NCBI GenBank assembly: GCA_963723745.1
Contig: CAVRRZ010000004.1
Span: forward strand, 124,001-188,000
Direction: 5' to 3'
DNA length: 64,000 nucleotides
Source: CAVRRZ01 sp963723745
GTDB lineage: Bacteria > Actinomycetota > Actinomycetes > Mycobacteriales > Geodermatophilaceae
Part shown: piece after piece, positions 1 to 8,504 of the stretch
Layout of the letters: each line of letters begins with the position of its first letter
Position numbering within the stretch: position 1 is the stretch's first letter
Program-made: the position numbers and the translations under genes
The notes under the pieces: generated by a model
What the model was told of the DNA's origin: nothing
What the model saw: the letters and a program-made list of their open reading frames with translations, nothing else
Database searches by the model: none

Positions 1-1444
1 AGGTCTGGGCGGCATAGATGTAGCTCACCCCCAGGGCCCGGTCGTTTGCCATGCGAGTGCGCAGGGTGGGAAGCGGCGCGGTGGACGGCAGCTCGTCCAG
101 ACAGGCCAGCAGCGGCGGGCACAGCCGGCCGGTCCGCGAGCTGGCCGCGAGTTGGAGCGCGGTATCGAGGACGTGCTCGGCCAGCGCGGTCAGCAGCGGG
201 GACGCGGAGGCGTAGGGGTCGTCGCGCCCGAGCAGGTAGACGGTGCCGCCGGCAGCGAGGAGACCGGCAACCTCGGTGGCCGGCCGGCCGGGCCCGGGAG
301 TGCAGCGGCGGCGGATGTCGGCCTGGAAGAACAAGGCCAGCGCCTGCTGGACGGTCGTGGCGGTGTTCCCAGCGGTGCGCGGGTCGCCGTGCAGGGCGCC
401 GTGCAGCAGCCCGTCCCACAACGGCGCGGCCTGCGGGTGGCCCCGCAGGATGTCGGCCGGGGCGGTCGCGGCCTGCGGATGGGCCGCCCACTCGAGGACG
501 CGCTCGACGGTGCCACCGGTCAGCGCGGCGGCGTGGAAGTAGGCCTGCAGCACCTTGGCCGCCTCGAAGGCGTAGAAGCGGGCCGCGCCGTCGGAAATCC
601 CCCCGGTGACCGCGCCGGCGACGGTTCCGGCGGTGAACGCCTTCGCCCGACGCTCGGCGACCATCGGATCTCCGCAACCGGCGACCGGGTCCCATACCAG
701 CTCCGGCACGCCCGGGACCGAGCCGAACGGATCGCACACGGCGACCGGCCGCCCGCCGTCGGCGCGGGCGTCGAGGGTGAGCAGCAGGTCCTCGGCCTTG
801 GTCAGCGTCACCAGCGCGGCGCCGGGCGCGTCCAGGAGCGCCGGTGCGAGCAGGTCAAGGGTCTTGCCCGAACCCTGCGGGCCGTAGATGCCGGTGGTCC
901 GGTCGAAGGGCACCCACAGGTCTCCCCCGGCGGGGACGGCGGAGACGCCCACCCGCCAGCCGACGGCGTGCGGCTCGGCGGACCGCCCGGCTCGACGCGC
1001 GGGAGAGGACAGGTCGGGCCGGACCACGGCGGCGGCCCGACGCAGCCGGGAGCGGCCGAGCACCTGCTCGACCTGGCTGCGGTCGGCCATTCCGGTCGGC
1101 GTCCCCAGCAGTCGTCGTCCGGCCCAGACGGCACCTCCGCTGGCGCCGAGGAAGGCGACGAGCAGGACCGCGATGACGGCGTAGACGGCGAGGGTGCCCG
1201 GCAGCGCCGCCGCTTCACTCGCGTCGAGGCCGGTTTCCGGATGCCCGACCAGCAGGCCGCCGACCGAGGCGGCCAGGGCGGCGCCGTCGGTCGGCCAGAC
1301 CCAGCCGCCGCCGTCGAGCACCGCGGCCACTCCGCGGCCGACGGGCAGCAGCAGCGCAGCAGCGGCCAGCCAGGCGAGGACCGCTGCAGCCGGGACCTCC
1401 CAGCTCGCCGGGCCCACGTCTGCGCGCGCGCCGACGCCGGTCAT
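1..1444 (-). CDS. Type IV coupling ATPase (TraG/VirD4-like), C-terminus beyond window
   Basis: This is the ATPase that would recruit the DNA substrate to the conjugation channel at the inner membrane. The reading frame enters from the left edge and can be followed back to an ATG at 1444, giving about 480 visible residues. Two hydrophobic segments lie in the first ~110 residues, as in VirD4/TraG proteins. A clear Walker A, GPQGSGKT, follows near residue 190. A Walker B-like LLACLDELPS lies near the visible end. It is the last visible gene of the - strand transfer operon, 64 bases after the wall hydrolase. Upstream, AGGAGG precedes an ATG at 1473 in another frame, which opens a ten-codon reading frame whose TGA overlaps the 1444 ATG, so the start may be translationally coupled. 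The family call is firm; the relaxase it would partner is not seen and may lie to the left. Confidence 0.85.
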   Translation of the reverse strand, partial: MTGVGARADVGPASWEVPAAAVLAWLAAAALLLPVGRGVAAVLDGGGWVWPTDGAALAASVGGLLVGHPETGLDASEAAALPGTLAVYAVIAVLLVAFLGASGGAVWAGRRLLGTPTGMADRSQVEQVLGRSRLRRAAAVVRPDLSSPARRAGRSAEPHAVGWRVGVSAVPAGGDLWVPFDRTTGIYGPQGSGKTLDLLAPALLDAPGAALVTLTKAEDLLLTLDARADGGRPVAVCDPFGSVPGVPELVWDPVAGCGDPMVAERRAKAFTAGTVAGAVTGGISDGAARFYAFEAAKVLQAYFHAAALTGGTVERVLEWAAHPQAATAPADILRGHPQAAPLWDGLLHGALHGDPRTAGNTATTVQQALALFFQADIRRRCTPGPGRPATEVAGLLAAGGTVYLLGRDDPYASASPLLTALAEHVLDTALQLAASSRTGRLCPPLLACLDELPSTAPLPTLRTRMANDRALGVSYIYAAQT

Positions 1445-1508
1445 CGCCGCCGTCCGTACGTCGTCCGGTGCATGGCTCCTCCTGTGGGCCGGAATGGGCG
1501 CGAGCAGG

Positions 1509-2678
1509 TCAGCCCGGGTTGGGCGCGTGGAGGTCGACGCCGCGATCGGCCAGCCACGGCACCGGGTCGACCGGCGCGCCGTCCTGGCGGACCTCGAAGT
1601 GCAGGTGGACACCGGTGCTGTTGCCGGTGGATCCCTGAAAGCCGACCAGCGTCCCGGCGCTGACGTGCTGGCCGGCCACGACCGTGTAAGCCGTGAGGTG
1701 CCCGTAGCGGGTGGTAACCCCGCCGCCGTGATCGAGCTCGACAAGGTTGCCGTAGCCAGTCAGCCCCAGGCTGCCGTCACGGTCGCAGTAGGCGCTGGTG
1801 CACGCCGCGCTGACGACGGTGCCGGCGGCGGCCGCGTAGACGGGGCTGCCGCGGGGGCCGGCGATGTCGACCCCGGCGTGCAGGGTGCCCGAGCGGAGCC
1901 CGTAGCCGGAGGTGACCGAGCCAGCGCTAGGCCTGATCCAGGATCCGGCGGGCACCGGTAGGTCCGGGCAGACGCCGGACGCCGCGCCGGCCGGGACGGC
2001 CGCGGCTTCTTGGGCGGCCGGCCAGAGCATGCCGGTCAGCTCGCGCGCGAGCGGCTCCCAGGGTGCGTAGGCGCCGCCCGCGGCCGACACCTGCACCGCC
2101 TGAGCTGCCTGGGTGAGCGGGACGGCCCGCCAGTTCGACACCTCCACCAGCCGGTCGTAGAAGGCCGCAGCGGCGTAAACGGGGTCCATGAGCTGGGCGA
2201 CGGTGCCCCAGCCGGCGATCCAGCGCTGCTGGAAGGTGTTGACGCTGTCGTGGTCTGAGCCAAGGCCGTCGTGCGCGTACTCGAGGCTGGTGGCCGTCAC
2301 CGTGGCCTGCTCGGCGGTAAGTTCGGAGCTGCTGCCGTCGTTGGCCAGGATCCGGATCCGGGACTCCTGGTATGCGGTGGCCAGCGCCACGGTGGCCGCG
2401 TACGGCTCGAGTCCTTGCGCTACGGCGACGTTGACGATGGTCTGTGCGTGGCCCATCTGGACGGCGTCCAGTGCCATGCCTGCGACGGTGGCGCCCGTGC
2501 CGCCGATCGAGCAGGCCGACGACGCGGCCGCCGTCCGGGTCTCGGGGGCCGCGATGACAGCCAGCGGTATGAGCAGCAGGGTGAGCCCGGCGAACAGCGG
2601 GACGGCGGCTGGTGCAACGGCCCTCCACAGCCATCTCTTCGCGTACGTCCGTGCGATGGACTCCGCTGTCTCGATCAT
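1509..2678 (-). CDS. Conjugation wall hydrolase: transglycosylase-like region plus M23 peptidase
   Basis: A membrane-anchored or secreted enzyme expected to open peptidoglycan locally for the transfer channel. The 389-residue product has one hydrophobic segment near residues 20-40. A transglycosylase-like region follows, with the features ATAYQESR, DHDSVNTFQQR and GWGTVAQLMDP typical of conjugation and phage lysozyme-like domains. The C-terminal M23 domain contains HAGVDIAG (the HxxxD zinc motif) and HLHFEVR (the HxH motif), so the metal site looks intact. The ATG at 2678 was chosen because it overlaps the TGA of the upstream VirB4-like gene (ATGA); the longer open frame runs inside that gene. 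Position between VirB4 and the coupling protein supports a transfer role. Substrate and exact cleavage are inferred from the family. Confidence 0.87.
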   Translation of the reverse strand: MIETAESIARTYAKRWLWRAVAPAAVPLFAGLTLLLIPLAVIAAPETRTAAASSACSIGGTGATVAGMALDAVQMGHAQTIVNVAVAQGLEPYAATVALATAYQESRIRILANDGSSSELTAEQATVTATSLEYAHDGLGSDHDSVNTFQQRWIAGWGTVAQLMDPVYAAAAFYDRLVEVSNWRAVPLTQAAQAVQVSAAGGAYAPWEPLARELTGMLWPAAQEAAAVPAGAASGVCPDLPVPAGSWIRPSAGSVTSGYGLRSGTLHAGVDIAGPRGSPVYAAAAGTVVSAACTSAYCDRDGSLGLTGYGNLVELDHGGGVTTRYGHLTAYTVVAGQHVSAGTLVGFQGSTGNSTGVHLHFEVRQDGAPVDPVPWLADRGVDLHAPNPG

Positions 2679-4180
2679 CGCGGGCCCCCGCCGGTGAGGG
2701 CCTCGTTGGTGTAGGTCAGCCGCAGTTCGGGCCCGGTGAGGACGGTCTGGACCTTGAACGCCCGGTCGCCGACCAACCACAGGGCGCGGCCCTTGCCTGC
2801 GATCGCCCAACCGGTGACCACGCGTTGGGCGATGGGGGTCAAGCCCAGCAAGGTGCCGAGCTCGTCGCCGACGGCCTGGTCCTGGCCGTGCAGCACCTTG
2901 CAGTCGCACAGGTGCAGCAGGTCGCGGGCGATGGCCACGGCCTGGGAGGAGGCGTCGCCGGCGGTGAGCATGTCCGAGGGCTTGTGGGCCAGCAGGATCT
3001 GTACGTCGGCGTCGCGGCGGGACAGCCGCAAGTTGGCGTCCAGGCTCTTCATCGCCTCAGCGCCCAGGCGCATCTGCCGCCACGTCTCATCGCGGATGAC
3101 GATGCGCAAGTCACCGGGCTCGGCGATCTCGCGCATCGCCTGGCCCCACGAGTTGAGGCAGGTCAGGGCAATGCCGACGGCCTGGTCGCCGAGCGGCTCG
3201 AGCCGGGACAGCGACAAGGACTGGATCGGGGCGCGCCAGTCGACGGCGATGGTGGTGTGGTCGTCGAAGAGCCCGGCCAGGGAGCCCTTGACCAGGGAGC
3301 CGAGGGCGTCGCGCAGGGCGCGGGTGGCGTCGAGGAAGTGCCGCCGGTCGGCGTAGCGGCAGCGGGCGACAAGCTCGTCGGGAGGCTCGTCGAGCGCGCG
3401 CCACAGCTGCGGGATGGTGGGCTCGGTCAGCCGGGTGGCGCCCGAGCGGTAGCCGGTGAGCAGCCGCAGCGCTTCCCCGACCGCGGTCTCCTCCACCGGG
3501 CCGAACGGCACCGCCTGCGAGCCGACGAGGCCGCGCAGCAGCACCAGCCACCGGGCGAACAGAAGCGCCTCGCGGCGGCGGGCCTCGGCGGCATCGAGTC
3601 GGTCCCAGCCGTGTCCGAGCGGGCCGAAGGCCAGCGGGTTCACCCGGGTCGGCAGGCCGTGACCGATGACGAACGGCTCCACGCCGAGTGCTCTGCAGAG
3701 GGGCTCGTACTCGTCCTTGGTGTCCCCGAGGATGAGGGTGCGGTAGCCGTAGGCGAGCATCCGCAGCGCGAAGGCCTTGACCGTGGCGGACTTGCCGCGC
3801 CCGGGCTTGCCGAAGACGACGACGTTGGGGTTGGTGACCGGGATGTCGTCGTCAGTGACCCAGCCGATCGGGTCGCAGTAGAACGCCCCGCCCGACAGCA
3901 GGTCGAGTCCCATCTGTGCGCCGGTGGGCGGCAGGCCGGAGGTGGCGATCAGGGGCCACACCACCGGCGTCTGCTCCGAGGTCATCCGCCACACCGACAA
4001 CGGAGCCAGCGCCGCCGCCCGGCCACGGCCGCGGCCGCGCGGGCCGCGGCGGGGCACCGGCACGGGAAACGGCCCCCGTTCCTTTGGCGCGGGCTCGACC
4101 GCGGGCACGGCAGGCAGCCGGTGGCCGAAGTCGTCGAGCAGGACGGCGACGTCCCGGCCGCGGCGGGAAGGACGACTCAC
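2675..4180 (-). CDS. VirB4-like conjugation ATPase
   Basis: The energising ATPase of the type IV secretion channel. The product is 501 residues. Walker A is FGKPGRGKSATVKAF near residue 125. A Walker B-like segment, LRIVIRDETWRQM, lies about 240 residues later, followed by LRLSRRDADVQILLAHKPSD, a stretch characteristic of VirB4/TraC C-terminal domains. It is shorter than Gram-negative VirB4 (about 800 residues). The missing N-terminal part appears to be carried by the upstream SCO6880-like gene, as is usual in actinobacterial elements. The GTG at 4180 is preferred because it overlaps the upstream stop (GTGA); the longer open frame is embedded in the previous gene. It overlaps the next gene by ATGA. 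Confidence 0.88.
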   Translation of the reverse strand: MSRPSRRGRDVAVLLDDFGHRLPAVPAVEPAPKERGPFPVPVPRRGPRGRGRGRAAALAPLSVWRMTSEQTPVVWPLIATSGLPPTGAQMGLDLLSGGAFYCDPIGWVTDDDIPVTNPNVVVFGKPGRGKSATVKAFALRMLAYGYRTLILGDTKDEYEPLCRALGVEPFVIGHGLPTRVNPLAFGPLGHGWDRLDAAEARRREALLFARWLVLLRGLVGSQAVPFGPVEETAVGEALRLLTGYRSGATRLTEPTIPQLWRALDEPPDELVARCRYADRRHFLDATRALRDALGSLVKGSLAGLFDDHTTIAVDWRAPIQSLSLSRLEPLGDQAVGIALTCLNSWGQAMREIAEPGDLRIVIRDETWRQMRLGAEAMKSLDANLRLSRRDADVQILLAHKPSDMLTAGDASSQAVAIARDLLHLCDCKVLHGQDQAVGDELGTLLGLTPIAQRVVTGWAIAGKGRALWLVGDRAFKVQTVLTGPELRLTYTNEALTGGGPR

Positions 4181-5691
4181 CGTCGGCCCCTGCGGTCCGG
4201 CAGCCCGACGCCGAGGGGAAGGGCGGCGGCAGCGAAGGCGGAGTCCTGCGCCAGGTCCAGCCGCAGCGGCACGAAGCCGGCGGCCCGCACCGAGGCCGAC
4301 AGCCGGCGACCGTGTTCGACCACCGGCCACGTCGCCGGCACGGTGACGCAGGCCGCCGCGGAGACGCGCACCAGAGCGCGGCCGGCGGTGAGCTTCTCTT
4401 CGGCGGCGCCGACCCGCTCGGTGTCCCGCCGCTGACGGGCCCGCTGCCGGAAACCCATCCGGGCGCGCATCTCATTGCCGGTGGTGGCGCTCATTTGCTC
4501 ACGACTGACCAGTCGGGTCGCCCGGGTCAGCGGCAGCGGGTCGAGGAACACGGACAGGCAGCGCCGCTCCCCCGCCACCGTCGGCACGAGCACCGGGGAC
4601 AGCGCGCCAAGCACCGCACCGGAGTCGGGCAGCAAGATCGTGTCGGTCACCGACGCCCACGCGTCGTGCAGGTAGTGCCGCACCTCGGCGCGCGCCACCG
4701 TCGGGCCCGCGGCGGCCATCGGCACCCCGGTGGCCAACTGCTGCCCAGACGCGGCCGCCAGGTCGGCGGCGACCAGCTCGCCACGGTCACCCGGGGCGAA
4801 ACTGGTGCGCATCGCGGCGGCCAGCTGCGCGGAGTCCAGCCACGAGACCGTCGTGCAGCCGACCGGTCCACGCAGGGCGGCCTCGACCTCGGCCATCACC
4901 GAGTGCAAGACCCGGGCCCGCCCGTCCACGCCCCCGCCGGACTCCCTCGCCGCCCGCGCGATCCGTCCCTCGCCGACCACGACAGTTACGAACGCCTCGG
5001 TCCGCACCGCGGCCGGCGTCAGCGTTGCGCCCAGCAGCGCGTTGACCCGCGCAGCGAGCGTCGGCGCGTCGGGGTGGCCGTGAGCGCGCTCCCAGGCGGC
5101 GCGCTCCGCCCCGTCGTCGGGCACGGTGCGCACCTGCAGGACGAGGACGTCGATCAGCTCGGTACGGGCGGCGAGCTCGCACAAGTCGGCCAGGCCAGCG
5201 CCCATCCGGTCCCGCTCACCCGCCTCGGCGAGCCCGATGCCGGGATGGGCGATCGACGCCACCGCCGCCCAGCTGCGTGCCGCGCAGTTCTGCACGATCA
5301 CCGGCCGGGTGAACAGCTGCCCGTAGGGCGGCCCGTCGTGAGTGCGGATGCCTGCAAGCACGCCCGGCAGGTCGGCCTCGGACAGGTCGTCGGCCGTCCC
5401 CGCTCCCGCTCGTGAGCCGAACACCGTCCAGCCCATCGCTCCTCCGATCGCGTGCAGACAGAGGTCGCCGAACCAGCGGCCGGCGGCACGACCCCGGATG
5501 GGCACAAGCAGAACCGCGGCCAGCAGCGCCCACACCGGCAGCCAGCCGACGAACAGCCCCCACGCCTGGCCGTTCAGGGCCAGCAGCGCCGGGACGCCGG
5601 CGAGCGTCACCAGCACCAGCTGAGTGCCGGTCATCCCGAGGAACCAGCCGGAGACGTCCTTGGCGTACTCGCCGTAGCGGTGCGCGCTCAT
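4177..5691 (-). CDS. SCO6880-family conjugation membrane protein
   Basis: A 504-residue protein of the type found beside VirB4-like ATPases in actinobacterial conjugative plasmids and integrative elements. The N-terminus resembles a PrgI-type pair of membrane helices (residues about 20-65: LVLVTLAGVPALLALNG and a second hydrophobic run). The remaining ~400 residues are soluble and resemble the VirB4 N-terminal region without a P-loop. It probably forms part of the inner-membrane platform. Its start overlaps the preceding TrbL-like gene by ATGA and its stop overlaps the VirB4-like start by GTGA, so the three are likely translationally coupled. Assignment rests on length, topology and order; the biochemical role is not established. 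Confidence 0.8.
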   Translation of the reverse strand: MSAHRYGEYAKDVSGWFLGMTGTQLVLVTLAGVPALLALNGQAWGLFVGWLPVWALLAAVLLVPIRGRAAGRWFGDLCLHAIGGAMGWTVFGSRAGAGTADDLSEADLPGVLAGIRTHDGPPYGQLFTRPVIVQNCAARSWAAVASIAHPGIGLAEAGERDRMGAGLADLCELAARTELIDVLVLQVRTVPDDGAERAAWERAHGHPDAPTLAARVNALLGATLTPAAVRTEAFVTVVVGEGRIARAARESGGGVDGRARVLHSVMAEVEAALRGPVGCTTVSWLDSAQLAAAMRTSFAPGDRGELVAADLAAASGQQLATGVPMAAAGPTVARAEVRHYLHDAWASVTDTILLPDSGAVLGALSPVLVPTVAGERRCLSVFLDPLPLTRATRLVSREQMSATTGNEMRARMGFRQRARQRRDTERVGAAEEKLTAGRALVRVSAAACVTVPATWPVVEHGRRLSASVRAAGFVPLRLDLAQDSAFAAAALPLGVGLPDRRGRR

Positions 5692-7319
5692 GCGGCACCG
5701 TCGTCCGCGGGCGAGACGCCCCTCCCGTGCGGAGCGGGTGAGTCGGGCCTTGTAGCCCCGCCGCGTGCGGCGCCGTTGGCCCGCTCAGCGGGCCAACCTG
5801 CAGCCGCTGCGCCGTCGTCGCCGACGGATGACCACAGCGGATCAGGCATAAGAGCGTCAGGGCCGTCCTCGTCCAGACGCGGCGAGCCGCCGGGCTGTCG
5901 TGAGGACGACGTTGCGCGAGCGTGTCCGTTTCCTGCGACGGGAGCCCGGCCACGAACTGACTGCCCGTAGTAGGGGGCGGTGTGTCCGATACCAGCTCCG
6001 GAGAGCACGTCGGCCGCCGAGGCGGCCACCCCCGCGGCCAGACGACCGGCCGTGGAGGTGCCGGTTGACACCGCGCGCAACGCGCCGGCGAAGCGACCGC
6101 TGGTAGCGGCGTCGGCAGTCGACTCGCCCTGCGCTCGGTCCCCAGCCAGCTGTGCCGCGGCGCCCGAGGCGGCCACCCCACCCGAGGCCGCGACAGCGGC
6201 GCCACCCGCAGCGCGACCACCTCCACTACCGAGATTGCTCAGTGCGCCCATGACTCCGCCGGAGGCGGCCAGCGAGGAACGCAGAGCCGCGCCGCTGGAG
6301 GTGCCCGGGTCCACGAACGCCAGCAGCCGGAACAGCGCCAGCGGGCAGATCGCGCCGAGCAGGATCAGCAGGCAGCCGACCACCGCCATACCGACTGCAG
6401 CCTCCGTGCTGGTCTCCTCAGCTTCGGTGATGATGCCTTCGGTGATGGTGACGCCGACTCCGAGGACGAGGACGGCGACCGGCGAGACCAACAGCGCGGC
6501 GAGAAACCAGCGCAGGCTGCGCCAGAACCACGCGCTCGAGGTCTGCGCCAGCAGCCCCCCGGCCGAGATGGCCGAGGTCGCCGCCAGCACGATCAGCGCC
6601 GCCTCACGGACCAGCATCAGCAGCAGGTAGCCGACGCTGGCCGGCACCAGGAGGAAGATGGAGCTGACTCCGAGAACGGTGGCGACCGTGCCGTCCACCA
6701 CGTCGCGGCTCACGCTGATCGACGGGTCGAAAGCGGCCAGGGTGTCTATACCGAGAAGGCTGCGCAGCAGGGCGGTGGTCAGTCCGGAGACGCCGGTGAC
6801 CAACAGCGCCGCCACGCCGACGTAGCCGACCCAGACCAGCCCGAACTGAAGCAGGCCGATGAGCAGCCGGCCGAGGGTCTGCCCGTCCCGGCGCGCCGCC
6901 GCGACACCGAGCTGCACCATGGCCATCAGCGCCGCGACCGTGGCGCCGATGCCGAAGGTCACCGGATAGACCGCGGCCAGCGGGCCGCCGGCGGACAGGT
7001 CGGGGGTGGCCAGTGCGTCGATCACCGAGAAGGCCAGGCCCAGCAGCCACAGCCCGGCCCCCCACAGAGACAACATGGCGCTGATCCACACGTCGGCGAC
7101 CACGGCTCCGGCCGCCTCGCCGATCACACAGAACGGGTTGATCGGCAGACACGGGAGCGAGCCGTCGTCCGCACCCGGAGCCGTCGGGAAGGCCATCACC
7201 GCCGTGTCTGCCCAGGCAGGAGCGGCGGTCGCCAGCCAACCCACCGCCGCCAGCAGGAGCACGACCGAAGCCCTCCGCCGGACCCAAGGAATCCGCCGTC
7301 GCGACTGCGGCCTAGACAT
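5688..7319 (-). CDS. VirB6/TrbL-like polytopic channel protein
   Basis: A 543-residue membrane protein expected to form the inner-membrane channel of the transfer apparatus. A signal-like N-terminus (arginines, then VVLLLAAVGWLATAAPAWA) is followed by about seven or eight hydrophobic segments up to residue ~330. The last ~200 residues are a soluble tail rich in Ala, Gly and Ser (repeated AASGG), as in actinobacterial TrbL/VirB6 proteins. The ATG at 7319 overlaps the previous gene by eight bases; the end overlaps the SCO6880-like start by ATGA. No enzymatic motif is visible. The VirB6/TrbL call is from topology and gene order. Confidence 0.8.
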   Translation of the reverse strand: MSRPQSRRRIPWVRRRASVVLLLAAVGWLATAAPAWADTAVMAFPTAPGADDGSLPCLPINPFCVIGEAAGAVVADVWISAMLSLWGAGLWLLGLAFSVIDALATPDLSAGGPLAAVYPVTFGIGATVAALMAMVQLGVAAARRDGQTLGRLLIGLLQFGLVWVGYVGVAALLVTGVSGLTTALLRSLLGIDTLAAFDPSISVSRDVVDGTVATVLGVSSIFLLVPASVGYLLLMLVREAALIVLAATSAISAGGLLAQTSSAWFWRSLRWFLAALLVSPVAVLVLGVGVTITEGIITEAEETSTEAAVGMAVVGCLLILLGAICPLALFRLLAFVDPGTSSGAALRSSLAASGGVMGALSNLGSGGGRAAGGAAVAASGGVAASGAAAQLAGDRAQGESTADAATSGRFAGALRAVSTGTSTAGRLAAGVAASAADVLSGAGIGHTAPYYGQSVRGRAPVAGNGHARATSSSRQPGGSPRLDEDGPDALMPDPLWSSVGDDGAAAAGWPAERANGAARGGATRPDSPAPHGRGVSPADDGAA

Positions 7320-8124
7320 GGCGCAGGTCCCGCCAGCCAGCCGCGATCGCGGTGTCGGTACCCGGCCAGATCGACGGAGCCGGCGCCGGCTCCGGTCCGG
7401 GGCCGATCACCCAACGATCCCCGGCCCATGACATGCGCTGGCAGTCGGCGATCGCGATCCGCGAGGTCTGTTCGACGGTGACGGTGAACTCGAGGTTCAC
7501 GCACACCACGACGAACTGCGGGCCCACTGATCCCTTGATCAGCCCCATCACGGGTCGGACAACGATGGCCAGCTGCGGCGACCCGGCACCGGACAGCCCC
7601 GCCGCCGACAACAAGCTGGCCATGCCAGCGGCACCGGACCACGTCTCCGGCGTGGGGCCGCCCGGGGCGGCCCACTCGGCGATCACCCGCCGTACGCCGT
7701 CCATCGATCCGCTCTGCATCGCCGTCACGTCGATCGCGGCCAACTGCGCCAGGGCACCTTCGGGAGTGCGGGGAAAGCCGGTAGGCACGTCAGCCGGGCC
7801 GTCGGCCGTCGTGCGCGGCAACTCGATGACACCCGCGGCCTGCCTCGACACCGGACCTGGCAGCGCGTCGTCCGGGTCGGTGGTCGGCATCGCCATCGCG
7901 GCCAGAGCATCTTGCGACGACGTCTTTGTGGAGGGTGCTTCTTCCTGTCGCGCAGCGTCCGCGGAACCCGGCTCCTCCTCGGTCAGCACCCCGACGATCG
8001 CGAGAACCACGCCGGCCAAGACCGCCAGCGCCACGAGAGCGGCGACCACGACCAGCGCGCGCAGTCGAGCAGGTTCCCACCCCGGGACACCGCTTCCCGG
8101 GACGTCTCGGCGGCTGCGCATCAC
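7312..8124 (-). CDS. Conjugation-associated membrane-anchored protein, function unknown
   Basis: A protein of about 270 residues with one membrane segment near residues 20-45 (LRALVVVAALVALAVLAGVVLAIVG) and a largely extracytoplasmic remainder. A Ser/Thr/Asp-rich linker follows the membrane segment, then a compact domain ending in SWAGDRWVIGPGPEPAP. The single-pass plan plus a beta-rich periplasm-side domain recalls VirB8/TrbF-like partners, but I see no decisive motif. The start is either the GTG at 8124, overlapping the previous stop as GTGA, or the ATG at 8121. Both fit the tight spacing of the operon. Confidence 0.7.
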   Translation of the reverse strand: MMRSRRDVPGSGVPGWEPARLRALVVVAALVALAVLAGVVLAIVGVLTEEEPGSADAARQEEAPSTKTSSQDALAAMAMPTTDPDDALPGPVSRQAAGVIELPRTTADGPADVPTGFPRTPEGALAQLAAIDVTAMQSGSMDGVRRVIAEWAAPGGPTPETWSGAAGMASLLSAAGLSGAGSPQLAIVVRPVMGLIKGSVGPQFVVVCVNLEFTVTVEQTSRIAIADCQRMSWAGDRWVIGPGPEPAPAPSIWPGTDTAIAAGWRDLRHV

Positions 8125-8504
8125 GTGCACCCACTGCCGGTGATCGAGTCCAGGATGACGAGGATGACCGTGTAGGCGATGGCCACCATCACCACCACCG
8201 CGACGCCCATCGCCCCGTACCGGGAGGCGTGCGGATGGGAGAAGATCCGCCCGACGAGGATCGACCCGAGGGACACGACCGCGCCGATGCCGATGAGCGC
8301 CAGCACGCCCCACTTCACCCAGGCGGTCACGTCGTCGGCGAAGCCCTGCATCCCGGGCGGTGCGGCTGGGCAGACCGCCGCGGTGATCTCCGTCGGCGTC
8401 GCAGTCGCCGGCCCTGCATCCAGCACAAGGAACCCCGCGAGGACGAACACGACGCTTGATGCCGCCCGCACCGCCACGGCGGTGCTCCTGCGTCCGATGG
8501 TCAC
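8121..8504 (-). CDS. Small secreted two-helix membrane protein (VirB2/TrbC-like candidate)
   Basis: A 127-residue protein with a signal peptide (SSVVFVLAGFLVLDAGPATAT) and two hydrophobic helices, VKWGVLALIGIGAVVSLGSILV and GAMGVAVVVMVAIAYTVILVILD, joined by a short loop. The same plan is found in VirB2/TrbC pilins and in small inner-membrane T4SS subunits. Two cysteines remain in the mature part (ITAAVCPAAPPG and the C-terminal GSGCT). It overlaps both neighbours by four bases. A pilin-like role is inferred from architecture alone. Confidence 0.7.
   Translation of the reverse strand: MTIGRRSTAVAVRAASSVVFVLAGFLVLDAGPATATPTEITAAVCPAAPPGMQGFADDVTAWVKWGVLALIGIGAVVSLGSILVGRIFSHPHASRYGAMGVAVVVMVAIAYTVILVILDSITGSGCT

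Noticed and set aside
152..1663. Long + strand open frame over the coupling-protein region
   Set aside because: It is the shadow of the - strand gene, whose frame shows a Walker A and membrane helices; the + strand product is low-complexity Gly/Arg-rich.
2612..5415. Two long + strand open frames across the VirB4-like and SCO6880-like genes
   Set aside because: Stops are rare in this GC-rich DNA. The - strand frames carry recognisable domains and four-base overlaps; the + strand ones do not.
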